Shown in pieces: positions 5,498-13,681 of a DNA stretch of 13,949 nucleotides. The stretch's first letter is position 1. Each line of letters opens with the position of its first letter. The stretch comes from an uncultured Lachnospiraceae bacterium (GTDB lineage Bacteria > Bacillota > Clostridia > Lachnospirales > Lachnospiraceae). The position numbers and the translations under genes were made by a program. The stretch is taken from assembly GCA_947591115.1 (NCBI GenBank), contig CANQCX010000031.1, positions 1 to 13,949 on the forward strand. Reading direction: 5' to 3'. The notes beneath the pieces were generated by a model, which was not told the DNA's origin, did not search any database, and saw only the letters and a list, made by a program, of their open reading frames with translations.

Positions 5498-6520
5498 ATG
5501 CGTTATCCGGAATTTTTAAAATCAAACGGAACGATCGGGTATGTGGCCCCGTCGTTCGGCTGCGCGAACGAACCCTATTACAGTGCGTTCCAGAATGCGC
5601 TGGCCAAATTTAAGGAAATGGGGTATGGCGCGGACATCGGGCCGAATTGTCTTGTGGAAAAGGGGATCGGAATCAGCAATACTCCGCAGGAATGCGGAAA
5701 AGAGTTAAACGATGCTTATTGCAGCGATAAAAATGACGTGCTGATTTCCTGCGGCGGCGGCGAGCTGATGTGCGAGGTCATTCCGTATATGGATTTCGAG
5801 CGGTTGAAGAAGGCGAAGCCAAAGTGGTATATGGGATTTTCGGACAATACCAATTTCACGTTTCTTTCCGCCACGATCTGCGATACCGCAGCAATCTACG
5901 GGCCATGCGCCGCAGAATTCGGAATGGAACCCTGGCATGAAGCCATTGGCGACGCCTTTGAAGTGCTGTGCGGAAAACGGGAGCATGTACATGGTTATCC
6001 GCTGTGGGAAAGAGAATGGAAAAAAGATGAGGAGCATCCGCTGCTGCCTTACAATGTAACGGAGCCGGTCGTCATCCGCCGTTTTCCGGATGAGGATGTA
6101 AAAATGGAGGGCAGGCTGCTCGGCGGCTGCATGGATTGCCTGGTCAATCTGCTTGGAACGGAATTTGACCATGTAAAGGAGTTTAACGAGCGTTATGCGC
6201 AGGACGGAATCCTCTGGTTTTTGGAATCCTGCGACCTGAATATCATGTCGATCCGGCGCGCAATCTGGCAGATGCAGCATGCGGGATGGTTTTCCCATGT
6301 AAAAGGCTTTCTGATCGGGCGTCCGCTTTGTTTTGGAACGGAAATGTTTGGAATCGACCAGTACCGCGCCGTTACGGACATGCTTGGCGGATACGGAGTT
6401 CCGATCATTATGGATCTGGACATCGGACATTTGTCCCCGATGATGCCGATCGTCTGCGGCAGTACGGCGGAGGTTACGGTCAAGGGAAAAGAAATCGATA
6501 TTCATTTCACATGGAAATAA
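5498..6520 (+). CDS. S66 family peptidase (LD-carboxypeptidase / MccF-like)
   Basis: A 340-residue serine peptidase. The S66 family includes LdcA, which trims L,D bonds of cytoplasmic murein tetrapeptides in recycling, and MccF, which hydrolyses the toxic aminoacyl nucleotide of microcin C. The family fold is visible: N-terminal GTIGYVAPS strand, SCGGGE (84-89), the nucleophile elbow GFSDNT with S115, the Glu in FLES (E243) and the His in DIGHLSP (H311), giving a full Ser-Glu-His set. There is no signal peptide, so it is cytoplasmic. Its length and the GFSDNT motif suit the MccF-like branch about as well as the murein branch, and the substrate is not settled by sequence. The ATG follows AAGGAGAGGAG (5481-5491). 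It heads a plus-strand gene string: the DUF1002 gene starts 34 bases after its stop. Confidence 0.88.
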   Translation: MRYPEFLKSNGTIGYVAPSFGCANEPYYSAFQNALAKFKEMGYGADIGPNCLVEKGIGISNTPQECGKELNDAYCSDKNDVLISCGGGELMCEVIPYMDFERLKKAKPKWYMGFSDNTNFTFLSATICDTAAIYGPCAAEFGMEPWHEAIGDAFEVLCGKREHVHGYPLWEREWKKDEEHPLLPYNVTEPVVIRRFPDEDVKMEGRLLGGCMDCLVNLLGTEFDHVKEFNERYAQDGILWFLESCDLNIMSIRRAIWQMQHAGWFSHVKGFLIGRPLCFGTEMFGIDQYRAVTDMLGGYGVPIIMDLDIGHLSPMMPIVCGSTAEVTVKGKEIDIHFTWK

Positions 6521-6554
6521 AAATAGTCGGGAGCAGAAAAGAGGAGGAGATCAA

Positions 6555-7478
6555 ATGAAAAAGATGCAGAGAAGAATGCTCGGCTGGGCGCTTGCGGCGC
6601 TGCTTCTGGTATCCGGAGCGTTTCCGGCAATGGCGGAAGACGGGGTACAGGAAAACGGGGACGACGTTGCCATTGATGCGGAGGATAAGCCGTTTCTGGC
6701 GCTGGGAGAAGACCTGACGGCGGAGCAGCAGCATACGGTTTTAGAGCTGATGGACATTGACGCGGGCGATTTAGATCAGTATAAGGTGGTTTATGTCAAC
6801 AACAGCGAGGAGCATGAATATCTGGACGCCTATATCCCGTCTTCGGAGATCGGCACGCGTTCGCTTTCCTCGGTCGTGATCGCAGAAGGAAAGGAAGGGG
6901 ACGGACTGAAAATTTCCACTTACAATATCAATTACTGTACGGTCGGAATGTACAAAAATGCGCTTGCAACGGCAGGAATTCAGGATGCCAATATCATAGT
7001 CGCCGCGCCGTTTCCGATTTCCGGAACCGCCGCGCTGGTCGGCACGTTTAAGGCATACAAGGAGATGACGGGCGAGCAGATCGACGAAGAAGTTGTGGAC
7101 GCGGCGATGGACGAGCTGGTAACCACAGGAGAGTTAAAAGAAAGCGTAGGCGGCGATACCCAGAATCTGGAGGCTATGGTTGCGGAATTAAAGGAGCAGA
7201 TCGCAAACGGAACGCTTAGTACGGAAGAAGAGATTCGCGACGCCATTGAAGAAGCGGCGGAAAAATACGATCTGCATTTTAGCCAAGAGGACATCGATAA
7301 GCTGCTTTCCCTGCTAAAAAAGCTGGAAAGTCTGGATTTGGACTGGGATGCCATTTCTTCTCAGGCAAAGGACTGGGCAAATGAATTCGGAGATATGATC
7401 CAGTCCGAAGGCTTCTGGCAGAAGGTCGGCGATTTCTTCAAAAAACTCTGGGACGCGATCGTATCGCTGTTTTCATAA
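6555..7478 (+). CDS. Secreted DUF1002 domain protein
   Basis: A 307-residue exported protein of the DUF1002 family (B. subtilis YpuA-like), whose function is unknown. Residues 1-27 are a signal peptide: KKMQRR, a Leu/Ala core, and a likely AMA cleavage site after A27. No lipobox Cys is present, so it is released or wall-retained rather than lipid-anchored. The DUF1002 core is about 48-175 and includes LGEDLTAEQ, the YNINYCTVGMYKNAL segment and the APFPISGTAAL segment. The rest is acidic and helical (about 176-285), and the C-terminus ends in an aromatic, amphipathic stretch (288-306) with Trp at 288 and 299. The start has GAGGAGGA (6541-6548) six bases upstream. Spacing to the peptidase (34 bases) and to the kinase (23 bases) suggests co-transcription with both. 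Confidence 0.85.
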   Translation: MKKMQRRMLGWALAALLLVSGAFPAMAEDGVQENGDDVAIDAEDKPFLALGEDLTAEQQHTVLELMDIDAGDLDQYKVVYVNNSEEHEYLDAYIPSSEIGTRSLSSVVIAEGKEGDGLKISTYNINYCTVGMYKNALATAGIQDANIIVAAPFPISGTAALVGTFKAYKEMTGEQIDEEVVDAAMDELVTTGELKESVGGDTQNLEAMVAELKEQIANGTLSTEEEIRDAIEEAAEKYDLHFSQEDIDKLLSLLKKLESLDLDWDAISSQAKDWANEFGDMIQSEGFWQKVGDFFKKLWDAIVSLFS

Positions 7479-7501
7479 AGCATCTTTAAGTAGGAGGAAA
7501 T

Positions 7502-9100
7502 ATGGAAGATAAAAGACAACTGATCGCGGACGGACGGGCGGTTCTGGGAATTGAATTCGGCTCCACCCGCATCAAAGCGGTGCTGATCGATGAAAGGCAC
7601 GCGCCGATCGCTTCGGGCGCGCATGATTGGGAAAACCAGCTTGTGGACGGAATCTGGACATATTCCGATGCACAGATATGGGACGGCCTTCGGGACTGTT
7701 ATCAAAAACTGTTAGCAGACGTAAAAGAAACCTATGGCGTTTCCATTACAAAACTTGCAGCGATCGGATTTTCCGGAATGATGCATGGCTACATAGCGCT
7801 GGATGAAAACAAAAACATGCTGGTGCCGTTTCGTACATGGCGAAACACCACGACGGGAGAGGCGGCGGAAAAGCTGACAAAACTTTTCTCCTTCCACATT
7901 CCGCAGCGGTGGAGCATTGCCCATCTGTATCAGGCGATTTTAAACGGAGAGGAGCATGTCGGACAGATCCGCTGCCTGACGACGTTGGCAGGTTATATCC
8001 AGTGGAAGCTGACCGGAGAAAATGTACTCGGCGTGGGAGAAGCCTCCGGCATGTTCCCGATCGACGCAAAAACAAAAACCTATCAGAAACGGATGATGGA
8101 GCAGTTTGAGGCTCTGGATGAGGTAAAAGCGTACCAATGGAAATTGGAAGAAATTCTTCCAAAGGTGCTGCCGGCAGGAGAACCGGCGGGGACGCTGACC
8201 GAGGAGGGCGCGAAGCTTCTGGATGCTTCCGGACAGCTTCAGGCAGGTATTTTGCTCGCGCCTCCGGAGGGGGATGCCGGTACGGGAATGGCGGCGACCA
8301 ATTCCGTAGCGGTCCGTACCGGAAACGTATCGGCGGGGACGTCGGTATTTGCAATGGTCGTGCTGGAAGAACCGTTAAAAGCGGTTCATGAGGAGCTGGA
8401 TCTGGTTGCAACGCCTTCCGGAGCGCCGGTGGCGATGGTTCACTGCAATAACTGCACATCGGATCTCAATGCGTGGGTTGGACTGTTTCGGGAATTTGCA
8501 AAAGAAGCGGGTTTGGACATCGATACGGACGCTTTGTTTACTCTGTTGTACAAAAAAGCGCTGGAAGGCGAAAAGGACGGCGGAGGCATGGTAGCCTTTA
8601 ACTGTTTTTCCGGAGAACCGGTAATCGGTCTGGAAGAAGGACGGCCGATGTTTGTACGGAAGCCGGATGCCAGAATGTCGCTTTCGAATTTTATGAGGAC
8701 GCATTTGTACGCCTCTCTTGCCGCATTGAAGATCGGCTGCGATATTTTATTAAAAGAAGAAAACGTTCGGGTAGATACCATATACGGACATGGCGGCCTG
8801 TTTAAAACCAAAGGAGTCGGTCAGGGGATTCTGGCGGCTGCGCTCAACGCGCCGGTGTCGGTCATGGAAACGGCGGGCGAGGGCGGTCCCTGGGGAATGG
8901 CGCTTTTAGCCTCCTATATGGTCAACAAAGAAGAGGGCGAGAGCTTGGAGCATTATCTTTCCGAGCGCGTGTTTGCAGGAATGACCGGAAGCATCATGCA
9001 GCCGGACGAAGAAGATGTCAAAGGCTTTGACCGTTATGTCAAACGCTATCGGGCGGCGCTTGCGGCGGAGAAGGCGGCAGGAAAAGCGCTGCCGCTGTGA
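7502..9100 (+). CDS. FGGY-family carbohydrate kinase, probable L-ribulokinase of the arabinose pathway
   Basis: A 532-residue cytoplasmic sugar kinase. The FGGY N-terminal phosphate loop is at GIEFGSTRIKA (16-26), the catalytic Asp in PPEGDAGTG is D258, and the adenosine-binding GHGGLFKTKG is at 429-438. E18 stands where most FGGY kinases have Asp. Wording of the motifs (TWRNTTTGEAA, HCNNCTSDLNAWVGLF) fits a Clostridia group found beside araA and araD rather than classical E. coli or Bacillus AraB of about 560 residues. The L-ribulose substrate is inferred from context: araA starts 26 bases after its stop and no other kinase is present. Xylulokinase activity is the main alternative. The ATG has AGGAGG (7492-7497) only four bases upstream, slightly close. 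About 14 residues precede the usual family start. Confidence 0.88.
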   Translation: MEDKRQLIADGRAVLGIEFGSTRIKAVLIDERHAPIASGAHDWENQLVDGIWTYSDAQIWDGLRDCYQKLLADVKETYGVSITKLAAIGFSGMMHGYIALDENKNMLVPFRTWRNTTTGEAAEKLTKLFSFHIPQRWSIAHLYQAILNGEEHVGQIRCLTTLAGYIQWKLTGENVLGVGEASGMFPIDAKTKTYQKRMMEQFEALDEVKAYQWKLEEILPKVLPAGEPAGTLTEEGAKLLDASGQLQAGILLAPPEGDAGTGMAATNSVAVRTGNVSAGTSVFAMVVLEEPLKAVHEELDLVATPSGAPVAMVHCNNCTSDLNAWVGLFREFAKEAGLDIDTDALFTLLYKKALEGEKDGGGMVAFNCFSGEPVIGLEEGRPMFVRKPDARMSLSNFMRTHLYASLAALKIGCDILLKEENVRVDTIYGHGGLFKTKGVGQGILAAALNAPVSVMETAGEGGPWGMALLASYMVNKEEGESLEHYLSERVFAGMTGSIMQPDEEDVKGFDRYVKRYRAALAAEKAAGKALPL

Positions 9101-9126
9101 ATATAAAATAAACGGAGGGAATTTAC

Positions 9127-10623
9127 ATGTTAGCTGTAAAAAATTATCAATTTTGGTTCTGTACCGGATCGCAGGATCTATACGGGGAGGAATGCTTAGG
9201 TCACGTAGCGGAGCATTCGGCAAAGATCGTGGAGCAGTTAAACGTTTCCGGAATGCTTCCATATGAAATCGTATTAAAACCGACGATGATCACGAATGAG
9301 CGGATACGCAGAACGTTTCAGGAAGCGAATCTGGATGAAAACTGCGCGGGCGTCATTACTTGGATGCACACGTTTTCGCCGGCAAAATCATGGATCATAG
9401 GACTTCAGGAGTACCGGAAACCGCTGCTGCATCTGCATACGCAGTTTAACGAAGCGCTGCCGTATGACACGATCGACATGGATTTTATGAATGAGAACCA
9501 GTCCGCACATGGGGATCGGGAATACGGTCATATCGTAAGCCGCATGGGAATCGAGCGGAAGATCATTGTTGGACACTGGTCGGATGCAATCGTACAGAGC
9601 AGGATCGCTTCATGGATGCGCACAGCGGTCGGCGTAGTGGAAAGCAGCCATATCCGCGTCATGCGGGTTGCCGACAATATGCGCAATGTAGCGGTAACCG
9701 AAGGAGATAAGGTAGAAGCGCAGATCAAATTCGGATGGGAAGTGGACGCATATCCGGTCAATGAGATCGCGGAATCCGTAGAGTCCGTTTCCCAAGCCGA
9801 TACCAATGCGCTGGTAGAAGAATATTACGACCGCTATGAGATTCTTCTGGAAGGAAGAGATCCGGAAGAATTCCGCCGCCATGTCGCGGTTCAGGCGCAG
9901 ATTGAGCTTGGCTTTGAACGTTTTCTGGAGGAAAAAAATTATCAGGCGATCGTTACCCACTTTGGGGATCTGGGAGCATTAAAACAGCTTCCGGGACTTG
10001 CCATCCAGCGTCTGATGGAAAAAGGCTACGGCTTTGGCGCGGAAGGAGACTGGAAGGTTGCGGCGATGGTGCGCCTGATGAAAGTAATGACTGCGGGCAT
10101 GAAGGATGCAAAAGGCGTTTCCATGCTGGAGGACTATACCTATCACTTTACCAAAGGAAAGGAAGGAATCCTGCAGGCGCATATGCTGGAGATCTGCCCG
10201 TCGATTGCGGACGGCGCGATCGCTATCCGCTGCCAGCCGCTGTCAATGGGAGACCGCGAGGATCCGGCAAGGCTGGTATTTACCGCAAAAGAAGGAAAGG
10301 GCATTGCCGTTTCCATGATCGATCTGGGAAACCGTTTCCGTCTGATCATCAACGATGTAGACTGCAAAAAGACGGAAAAACCAATGCCGAAGCTTCCGGT
10401 TGCGACAAACTTCTGGACGCCGCAGCCGGATCTGTATACCGGAGCCGAAGCATGGATTCTGGCGGGCGGCGCGCATCATACGGCGTTTACCTATGATCTG
10501 ACGGCGGAGCAGATGGGCGACTGGGCAAATGCAATGGGAATCGAAGCCGTTTATATTGACAAAGACACCAAGATACGTGATTTTAAGAAAGATCTGATGC
10601 TGGGAAATCTGTTTTACGCATAA
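9127..10623 (+). CDS. araA: L-arabinose isomerase
   Basis: A 498-residue cytoplasmic enzyme turning L-arabinose into L-ribulose, the first intracellular step of arabinose use; it needs a divalent metal, usually Mn. Full length for the family (about 500). The opening FWFCTGSQDLYG is diagnostic. Active-site residues are present: E306 in GAEGDWK, E335 in LEDYTYH, H352 in QAHMLEICPS and the H450/H451 pair in GGAHHT, corresponding to Glu306, Glu333, His350 and His450 of the E. coli enzyme. The ATG is set by GGAGG (9114-9118), eight bases upstream. It sits between the kinase (26-base gap) and araD (18-base gap), giving the order kinase-araA-araD. No AraR- or AraC-type regulator and no sugar transporter is in the window. 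Confidence 0.98.
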   Translation: MLAVKNYQFWFCTGSQDLYGEECLGHVAEHSAKIVEQLNVSGMLPYEIVLKPTMITNERIRRTFQEANLDENCAGVITWMHTFSPAKSWIIGLQEYRKPLLHLHTQFNEALPYDTIDMDFMNENQSAHGDREYGHIVSRMGIERKIIVGHWSDAIVQSRIASWMRTAVGVVESSHIRVMRVADNMRNVAVTEGDKVEAQIKFGWEVDAYPVNEIAESVESVSQADTNALVEEYYDRYEILLEGRDPEEFRRHVAVQAQIELGFERFLEEKNYQAIVTHFGDLGALKQLPGLAIQRLMEKGYGFGAEGDWKVAAMVRLMKVMTAGMKDAKGVSMLEDYTYHFTKGKEGILQAHMLEICPSIADGAIAIRCQPLSMGDREDPARLVFTAKEGKGIAVSMIDLGNRFRLIINDVDCKKTEKPMPKLPVATNFWTPQPDLYTGAEAWILAGGAHHTAFTYDLTAEQMGDWANAMGIEAVYIDKDTKIRDFKKDLMLGNLFYA

Positions 10624-10641
10624 AAAACGGGGAGAAGCGGA

Positions 10642-11343
10642 ATGTTAGAAGAATTAAAACAACAAGTATACGAAGCCAATATGGAATTGCCGCGCAGGGG
10701 ACTGATTACCTATACATGGGGAAATGTCAGCGCGGTTGACCGAGCAGCAGGCTGTATGGTAATTAAACCCAGCGGCGTAGATTACGAGGAGCTTTCGCCG
10801 GAGGATATGGTCGTGGTAAATCTGGACGGAGAACAGGTGGAGGGACGGTACCGGCCGTCCTCCGACACCGCCACCCATCTGGAGCTGTATCGGGCGTATG
10901 ATAAGATCGGCGGGATCGTACATACCCATTCGCCGGAAGCCGTTGCGTGGGCGCAGGCGGGAAGGGATATTCCCCTGTACGGAACGACTCACGCCGACTA
11001 TTTTCTGGGAGAAATCCCATGTGCCAGAAATCTGACGCCGCAGGAGATTCAGGATGCCTATGAAAAAAATACCGGAGCTGTAATCATCGAGACATTCCGA
11101 ACACGCGGCATCAATCCAATGTATACGCCGGCGGTGCTTTGTAAAAATCATGGTCCGTTTGCATGGGGGAAGGATGCCGCGGAGGCGGTACACAATGCGG
11201 TGGTGCTGGAAGAAGTGGCAAAGATGGCGCGCCTTACGGAAGCCATCGCTCCGAATGTAAAACCGGCGCCGGATTCCATTAAAGAGAAGCATTTTTACCG
11301 GAAGCATGGAGAAAACGCATATTACGGACAGGAGGTAAAATAA
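10642..11343 (+). CDS. araD: L-ribulose-5-phosphate 4-epimerase
   Basis: A 233-residue class II aldolase-fold enzyme converting L-ribulose-5-phosphate to D-xylulose-5-phosphate, the last arabinose-specific step before the pentose phosphate pathway. Metal ligands are visible: H94 and H96 in VHTHS and H170 in KNHGP, with D75 in SSDTATH. D119 in HADYF matches the catalytic Asp120 of E. coli AraD, and Y228 in HGENAYYGQ matches catalytic Tyr229. This C-terminal motif separates AraD from fuculose-phosphate aldolases. Length equals the family norm of about 231. The ATG at 10642 has GGGGAG (10629-10634) seven bases upstream. It is the last gene of the arabinose string; no terminator is seen in the 39 bases before the next gene. 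Confidence 0.97.
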   Translation: MLEELKQQVYEANMELPRRGLITYTWGNVSAVDRAAGCMVIKPSGVDYEELSPEDMVVVNLDGEQVEGRYRPSSDTATHLELYRAYDKIGGIVHTHSPEAVAWAQAGRDIPLYGTTHADYFLGEIPCARNLTPQEIQDAYEKNTGAVIIETFRTRGINPMYTPAVLCKNHGPFAWGKDAAEAVHNAVVLEEVAKMARLTEAIAPNVKPAPDSIKEKHFYRKHGENAYYGQEVK

Positions 11344-11382
11344 GATATTATTGATACAAAGAATGAAAATTGAGGTTAGATA

Positions 11383-12498
11383 ATGTTTACATATATTTGG
11401 GAACAATGGAAAAGGAAAAAACCCATCGTAGCTTTAATTATTTTAGGCTTTGTAGTCGGAAATCTGTTTCTGTCTGTGGGAACCAGTTTTTCAGTAGATA
11501 ATTATAATTATATCATGGATAGAAATTCGGGAAATCCGGACGAACAGTTGATGGTGGATTTCGAATGCGAAGAAGGCATCTCCTTTGAAAAAGCGAAAAA
11601 AATAATCGATAAGGCGGCGGAATACGGAGAAATCCAGATTATTAGTTTAGATGCGATTCAGGACGGACAAATAAGATACCAGCCGGTAGCTGTCAATACA
11701 AAAAACGCTCGTGGATGGCATATTCCCTTGATAGAAGGACGCTATCTTAAGAATGCTAAGGATGAGATTGTAGTAGGAAAGAATATTGCAGAACAACGGA
11801 AACTCTCGGTGGGCGATTCGTTTTTTGTATTGGACAAAGTCTATCGGATCGTAGGCATTGCCGGAAGAGAGGGAAAATCTACCGTTTGGGACACAACGGT
11901 TTATCTGGAAGCGGATGCGTATTTTAGTTCCATGCAGAAAACTTTAAAGATGCCGGATGCCGGAGGCTTTCTTTTTACTATATTAAAAAACGGAAAAGAG
12001 GAATTTCAGCATGATTTTTCTTCCATAGAGAAATTTTGTAAAAAAGAGGGGATTACGATAACCTATCATACGTTGGCGGAGGAGGACGATAGTTCTTTCA
12101 GCAATTCGGTAACTCTTACGGTAATCAGTACGGCGATCATTTTTCTGGTTGCTATTTTAAATGTTGTAAACCTGATGACCTATTGGATGCTGGAGAGGAA
12201 ACGTGATTTTGCAATCATGAAAGCTATGGGATGCACCAATCGGTATCTGCTGAAATGGACGGCAGCGGAAATGGCGGCAATGGCGTTTCTGGGCGCGGCG
12301 ATTGCCTTATTCCTTCAACTGATCGCGGACAGGCTTTTGGATGTTGTATTAAAAGAATCTCAATATTATGCAGGAGTGTATGGGATCAATGTGATCCTGT
12401 CTATTGCTGTTTCGGGTATCTGCGGACTATTGACGGCGTTGTTTATAGCAGGAAAAACGCTAAGATTTGATCCTCAGGAAATAATAACCAGAAGTTAA
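11383..12498 (+). CDS. MacB/FtsX-like ABC transporter permease, first subunit
   Basis: A 371-residue membrane protein with the MacB/FtsX layout: one N-terminal helix at about 14-35, an extracellular domain (about 36-243) and three C-terminal helices at about 245-269, 294-316 and 334-357. The cytoplasmic coupling segment ERKRDFAIMKAMG (271-283) is the FtsX-family motif that contacts the ATPase. Such type VII ABC machines do not carry a solute through the membrane but use a mechanical stroke, for example in lipoprotein or peptide handling, antibiotic resistance and signalling. The substrate here is unknown. The ATG follows GAGGT (11372-11376), six bases away. The gene is AT-richer than the arabinose genes before it. 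A second permease starts 15 bases after its stop, and the ATPase follows. Confidence 0.88.
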   Translation: MFTYIWEQWKRKKPIVALIILGFVVGNLFLSVGTSFSVDNYNYIMDRNSGNPDEQLMVDFECEEGISFEKAKKIIDKAAEYGEIQIISLDAIQDGQIRYQPVAVNTKNARGWHIPLIEGRYLKNAKDEIVVGKNIAEQRKLSVGDSFFVLDKVYRIVGIAGREGKSTVWDTTVYLEADAYFSSMQKTLKMPDAGGFLFTILKNGKEEFQHDFSSIEKFCKKEGITITYHTLAEEDDSSFSNSVTLTVISTAIIFLVAILNVVNLMTYWMLERKRDFAIMKAMGCTNRYLLKWTAAEMAAMAFLGAAIALFLQLIADRLLDVVLKESQYYAGVYGINVILSIAVSGICGLLTALFIAGKTLRFDPQEIITRS

Positions 12499-12513
12499 AG
12501 ATAAGGAGTTTTT

Positions 12514-13677
12514 ATGATCGGTTTGGTTTTACAATCGCTAAAAATCCAAAGAAAAAAATTTGTATTCATTATCGTTCAGTTTACGGTGGCGTTTGCAGCT
12601 ATTTTGATCAGCTTTAGTTTTATGAATTCCATGCGCGCTTATCGGGAACGGGCGCAGAAGATCCTTCCGCTGACAACTTATCATTTGTGTACGGATGCGG
12701 AATCGAATACGGAATCGAATGCGGAATGTGCGAAAATTTTTAAACAGATGGAAAACGAGGGAATTTCCGCGGGGATTTTTTCGCAGATGAACCTTTCTTA
12801 TGGAGATGGAAGCGAAGTAGATAGGGTTCTCATGGCAAATCGCACCTATCTGTTATATTTGAAAGATAATTCGGAATTTGAAAAGATTGATGAGCTGATC
12901 CGTTATTCAGATGAGGAACACGAAATTCCCATTATTGCAGGAAGCGGTTATGCGGATTATTTTGAACCGGACGGAGTGTATGAATTTGAGTATATCAATG
13001 ATAATTTCGAGTGTGAGAATATAAAGGTTAAAGTTGTTGAGATCGCAAAGAAAGACAGCAGGCTTTTTAGGGGAAATCATACCTGCCTTACCGATACCGT
13101 AGAACCGGATGGCAGATATATTCTTTTTCCGGAATTTACCGACTTTCGTCCGGATGCGTATGATTATAATCTGGTAACGGATTCCAAAGAGAACTGCTTG
13201 GCGATCATGGATTTTTTTCAGAAAAACGGAGTGGAATTACAGGCAAAGCAACTAAAGGAAGAAGTAAAGGAAAATCTGCAGACAAAGCTTCCGGTTGTAG
13301 TGGCCACCTTGATCTTTGCCATTATCATTATTACGCTTTCGATTTTAGGGTGCATTGGAACGTTTTTATCCAGCATCTTAAATAGAAAAAAAGAGTTTGG
13401 AATTTATTATTCATTAGGGATCACAAAAAAGAAACTCCGGCATATGGTTCTGCTGGAGGGTTTATGTATTTTTTCAATCAGTATGCTGATCGCGTTATTG
13501 ATTGCCGATGGATTGGTAATTTCTTTGCTGTCACAGGAGGGCGCATATATCAGCATACTCGATGTATTTACGACTGCGGGATTGATGCTGGTATGCGGGG
13601 GATTATGTGAAATCCTTCCGCTGAGATCTATGAACCAAATGGAACCGGTAGAATTAGTAAATGGAACAGGAAAATAA
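12514..13677 (+). CDS. MacB/FtsX-like ABC transporter permease, second subunit
   Basis: A 387-residue membrane protein of the same architecture as its neighbour but divergent in sequence: a helix at about 15-37, an extracellular region (38-258), and helices at about 259-288, 312-336 and 348-370. NRKKEFGIYYSLG (290-302) is the coupling motif, and the C-terminus MEPVELV is typical of the family. The two permeases probably form a heterodimer around the following ATPase. The ATG has AAGGAG (12503-12508) five bases upstream. A short in-frame tandem repeat (12697-12727) encodes AESN-TESN-AE near residues 62-71, just outside the first helix. The ATPase start lies five bases past the stop, indicating tight coupling. 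The role is not deducible from the window; no two-component system is visible beside it. Confidence 0.85.
   Translation: MIGLVLQSLKIQRKKFVFIIVQFTVAFAAILISFSFMNSMRAYRERAQKILPLTTYHLCTDAESNTESNAECAKIFKQMENEGISAGIFSQMNLSYGDGSEVDRVLMANRTYLLYLKDNSEFEKIDELIRYSDEEHEIPIIAGSGYADYFEPDGVYEFEYINDNFECENIKVKVVEIAKKDSRLFRGNHTCLTDTVEPDGRYILFPEFTDFRPDAYDYNLVTDSKENCLAIMDFFQKNGVELQAKQLKEEVKENLQTKLPVVVATLIFAIIIITLSILGCIGTFLSSILNRKKEFGIYYSLGITKKKLRHMVLLEGLCIFSISMLIALLIADGLVISLLSQEGAYISILDVFTTAGLMLVCGGLCEILPLRSMNQMEPVELVNGTGK
12697..12727 (+). repeat. 12-base tandem repeat inside the second permease gene
   Basis: The unit GCGGAATCGAAT (12697-12708) is followed by ACGGAATCGAAT (12709-12720) and a partial third copy GCGGAAT (12721-12727). 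The unit length is a multiple of three, so the frame is kept and the repeat adds four residues, (A/T)-E-S-N, per copy in the extracellular domain. Such units can gain or lose copies by slippage without breaking the gene. Confidence 0.8.
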
Positions 13678-13681
13678 AAAA

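Noticed and set aside
5705..6505. Long open frame on the minus strand opposite the S66 peptidase gene (266 codons).
   Set aside because: It lies wholly opposite a gene with intact family motifs, and its product is Arg/His/Gln-rich with no recognisable domain. Such antisense frames are common over GC-rich coding DNA.
7479..7501. A terminator or promoter between the DUF1002 gene and the kinase gene.
   Set aside because: Only 23 bases are present, with a very short AAAG/CTTT repeat, no T tract and no promoter boxes; the ribosome site fills most of it.
7746..8459. Minus-strand open frame of 237 codons opposite the FGGY kinase.
   Set aside because: Pro/Ser/Arg-rich translation with no domain, fully inside a clear kinase gene.
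10839..10863. Strong hairpin in araD (GGAGGGACGG / CCGTCCTCC with one bulge).
   Set aside because: No T tract follows and it lies in the middle of an intact coding region, so it is not a terminator; codon-level coincidence is likely.
10654..11406. Minus-strand open frame of 250 codons opposite araD.
   Set aside because: It mirrors araD almost exactly, lacks a recognisable product and is best explained as the complement of a conserved gene.
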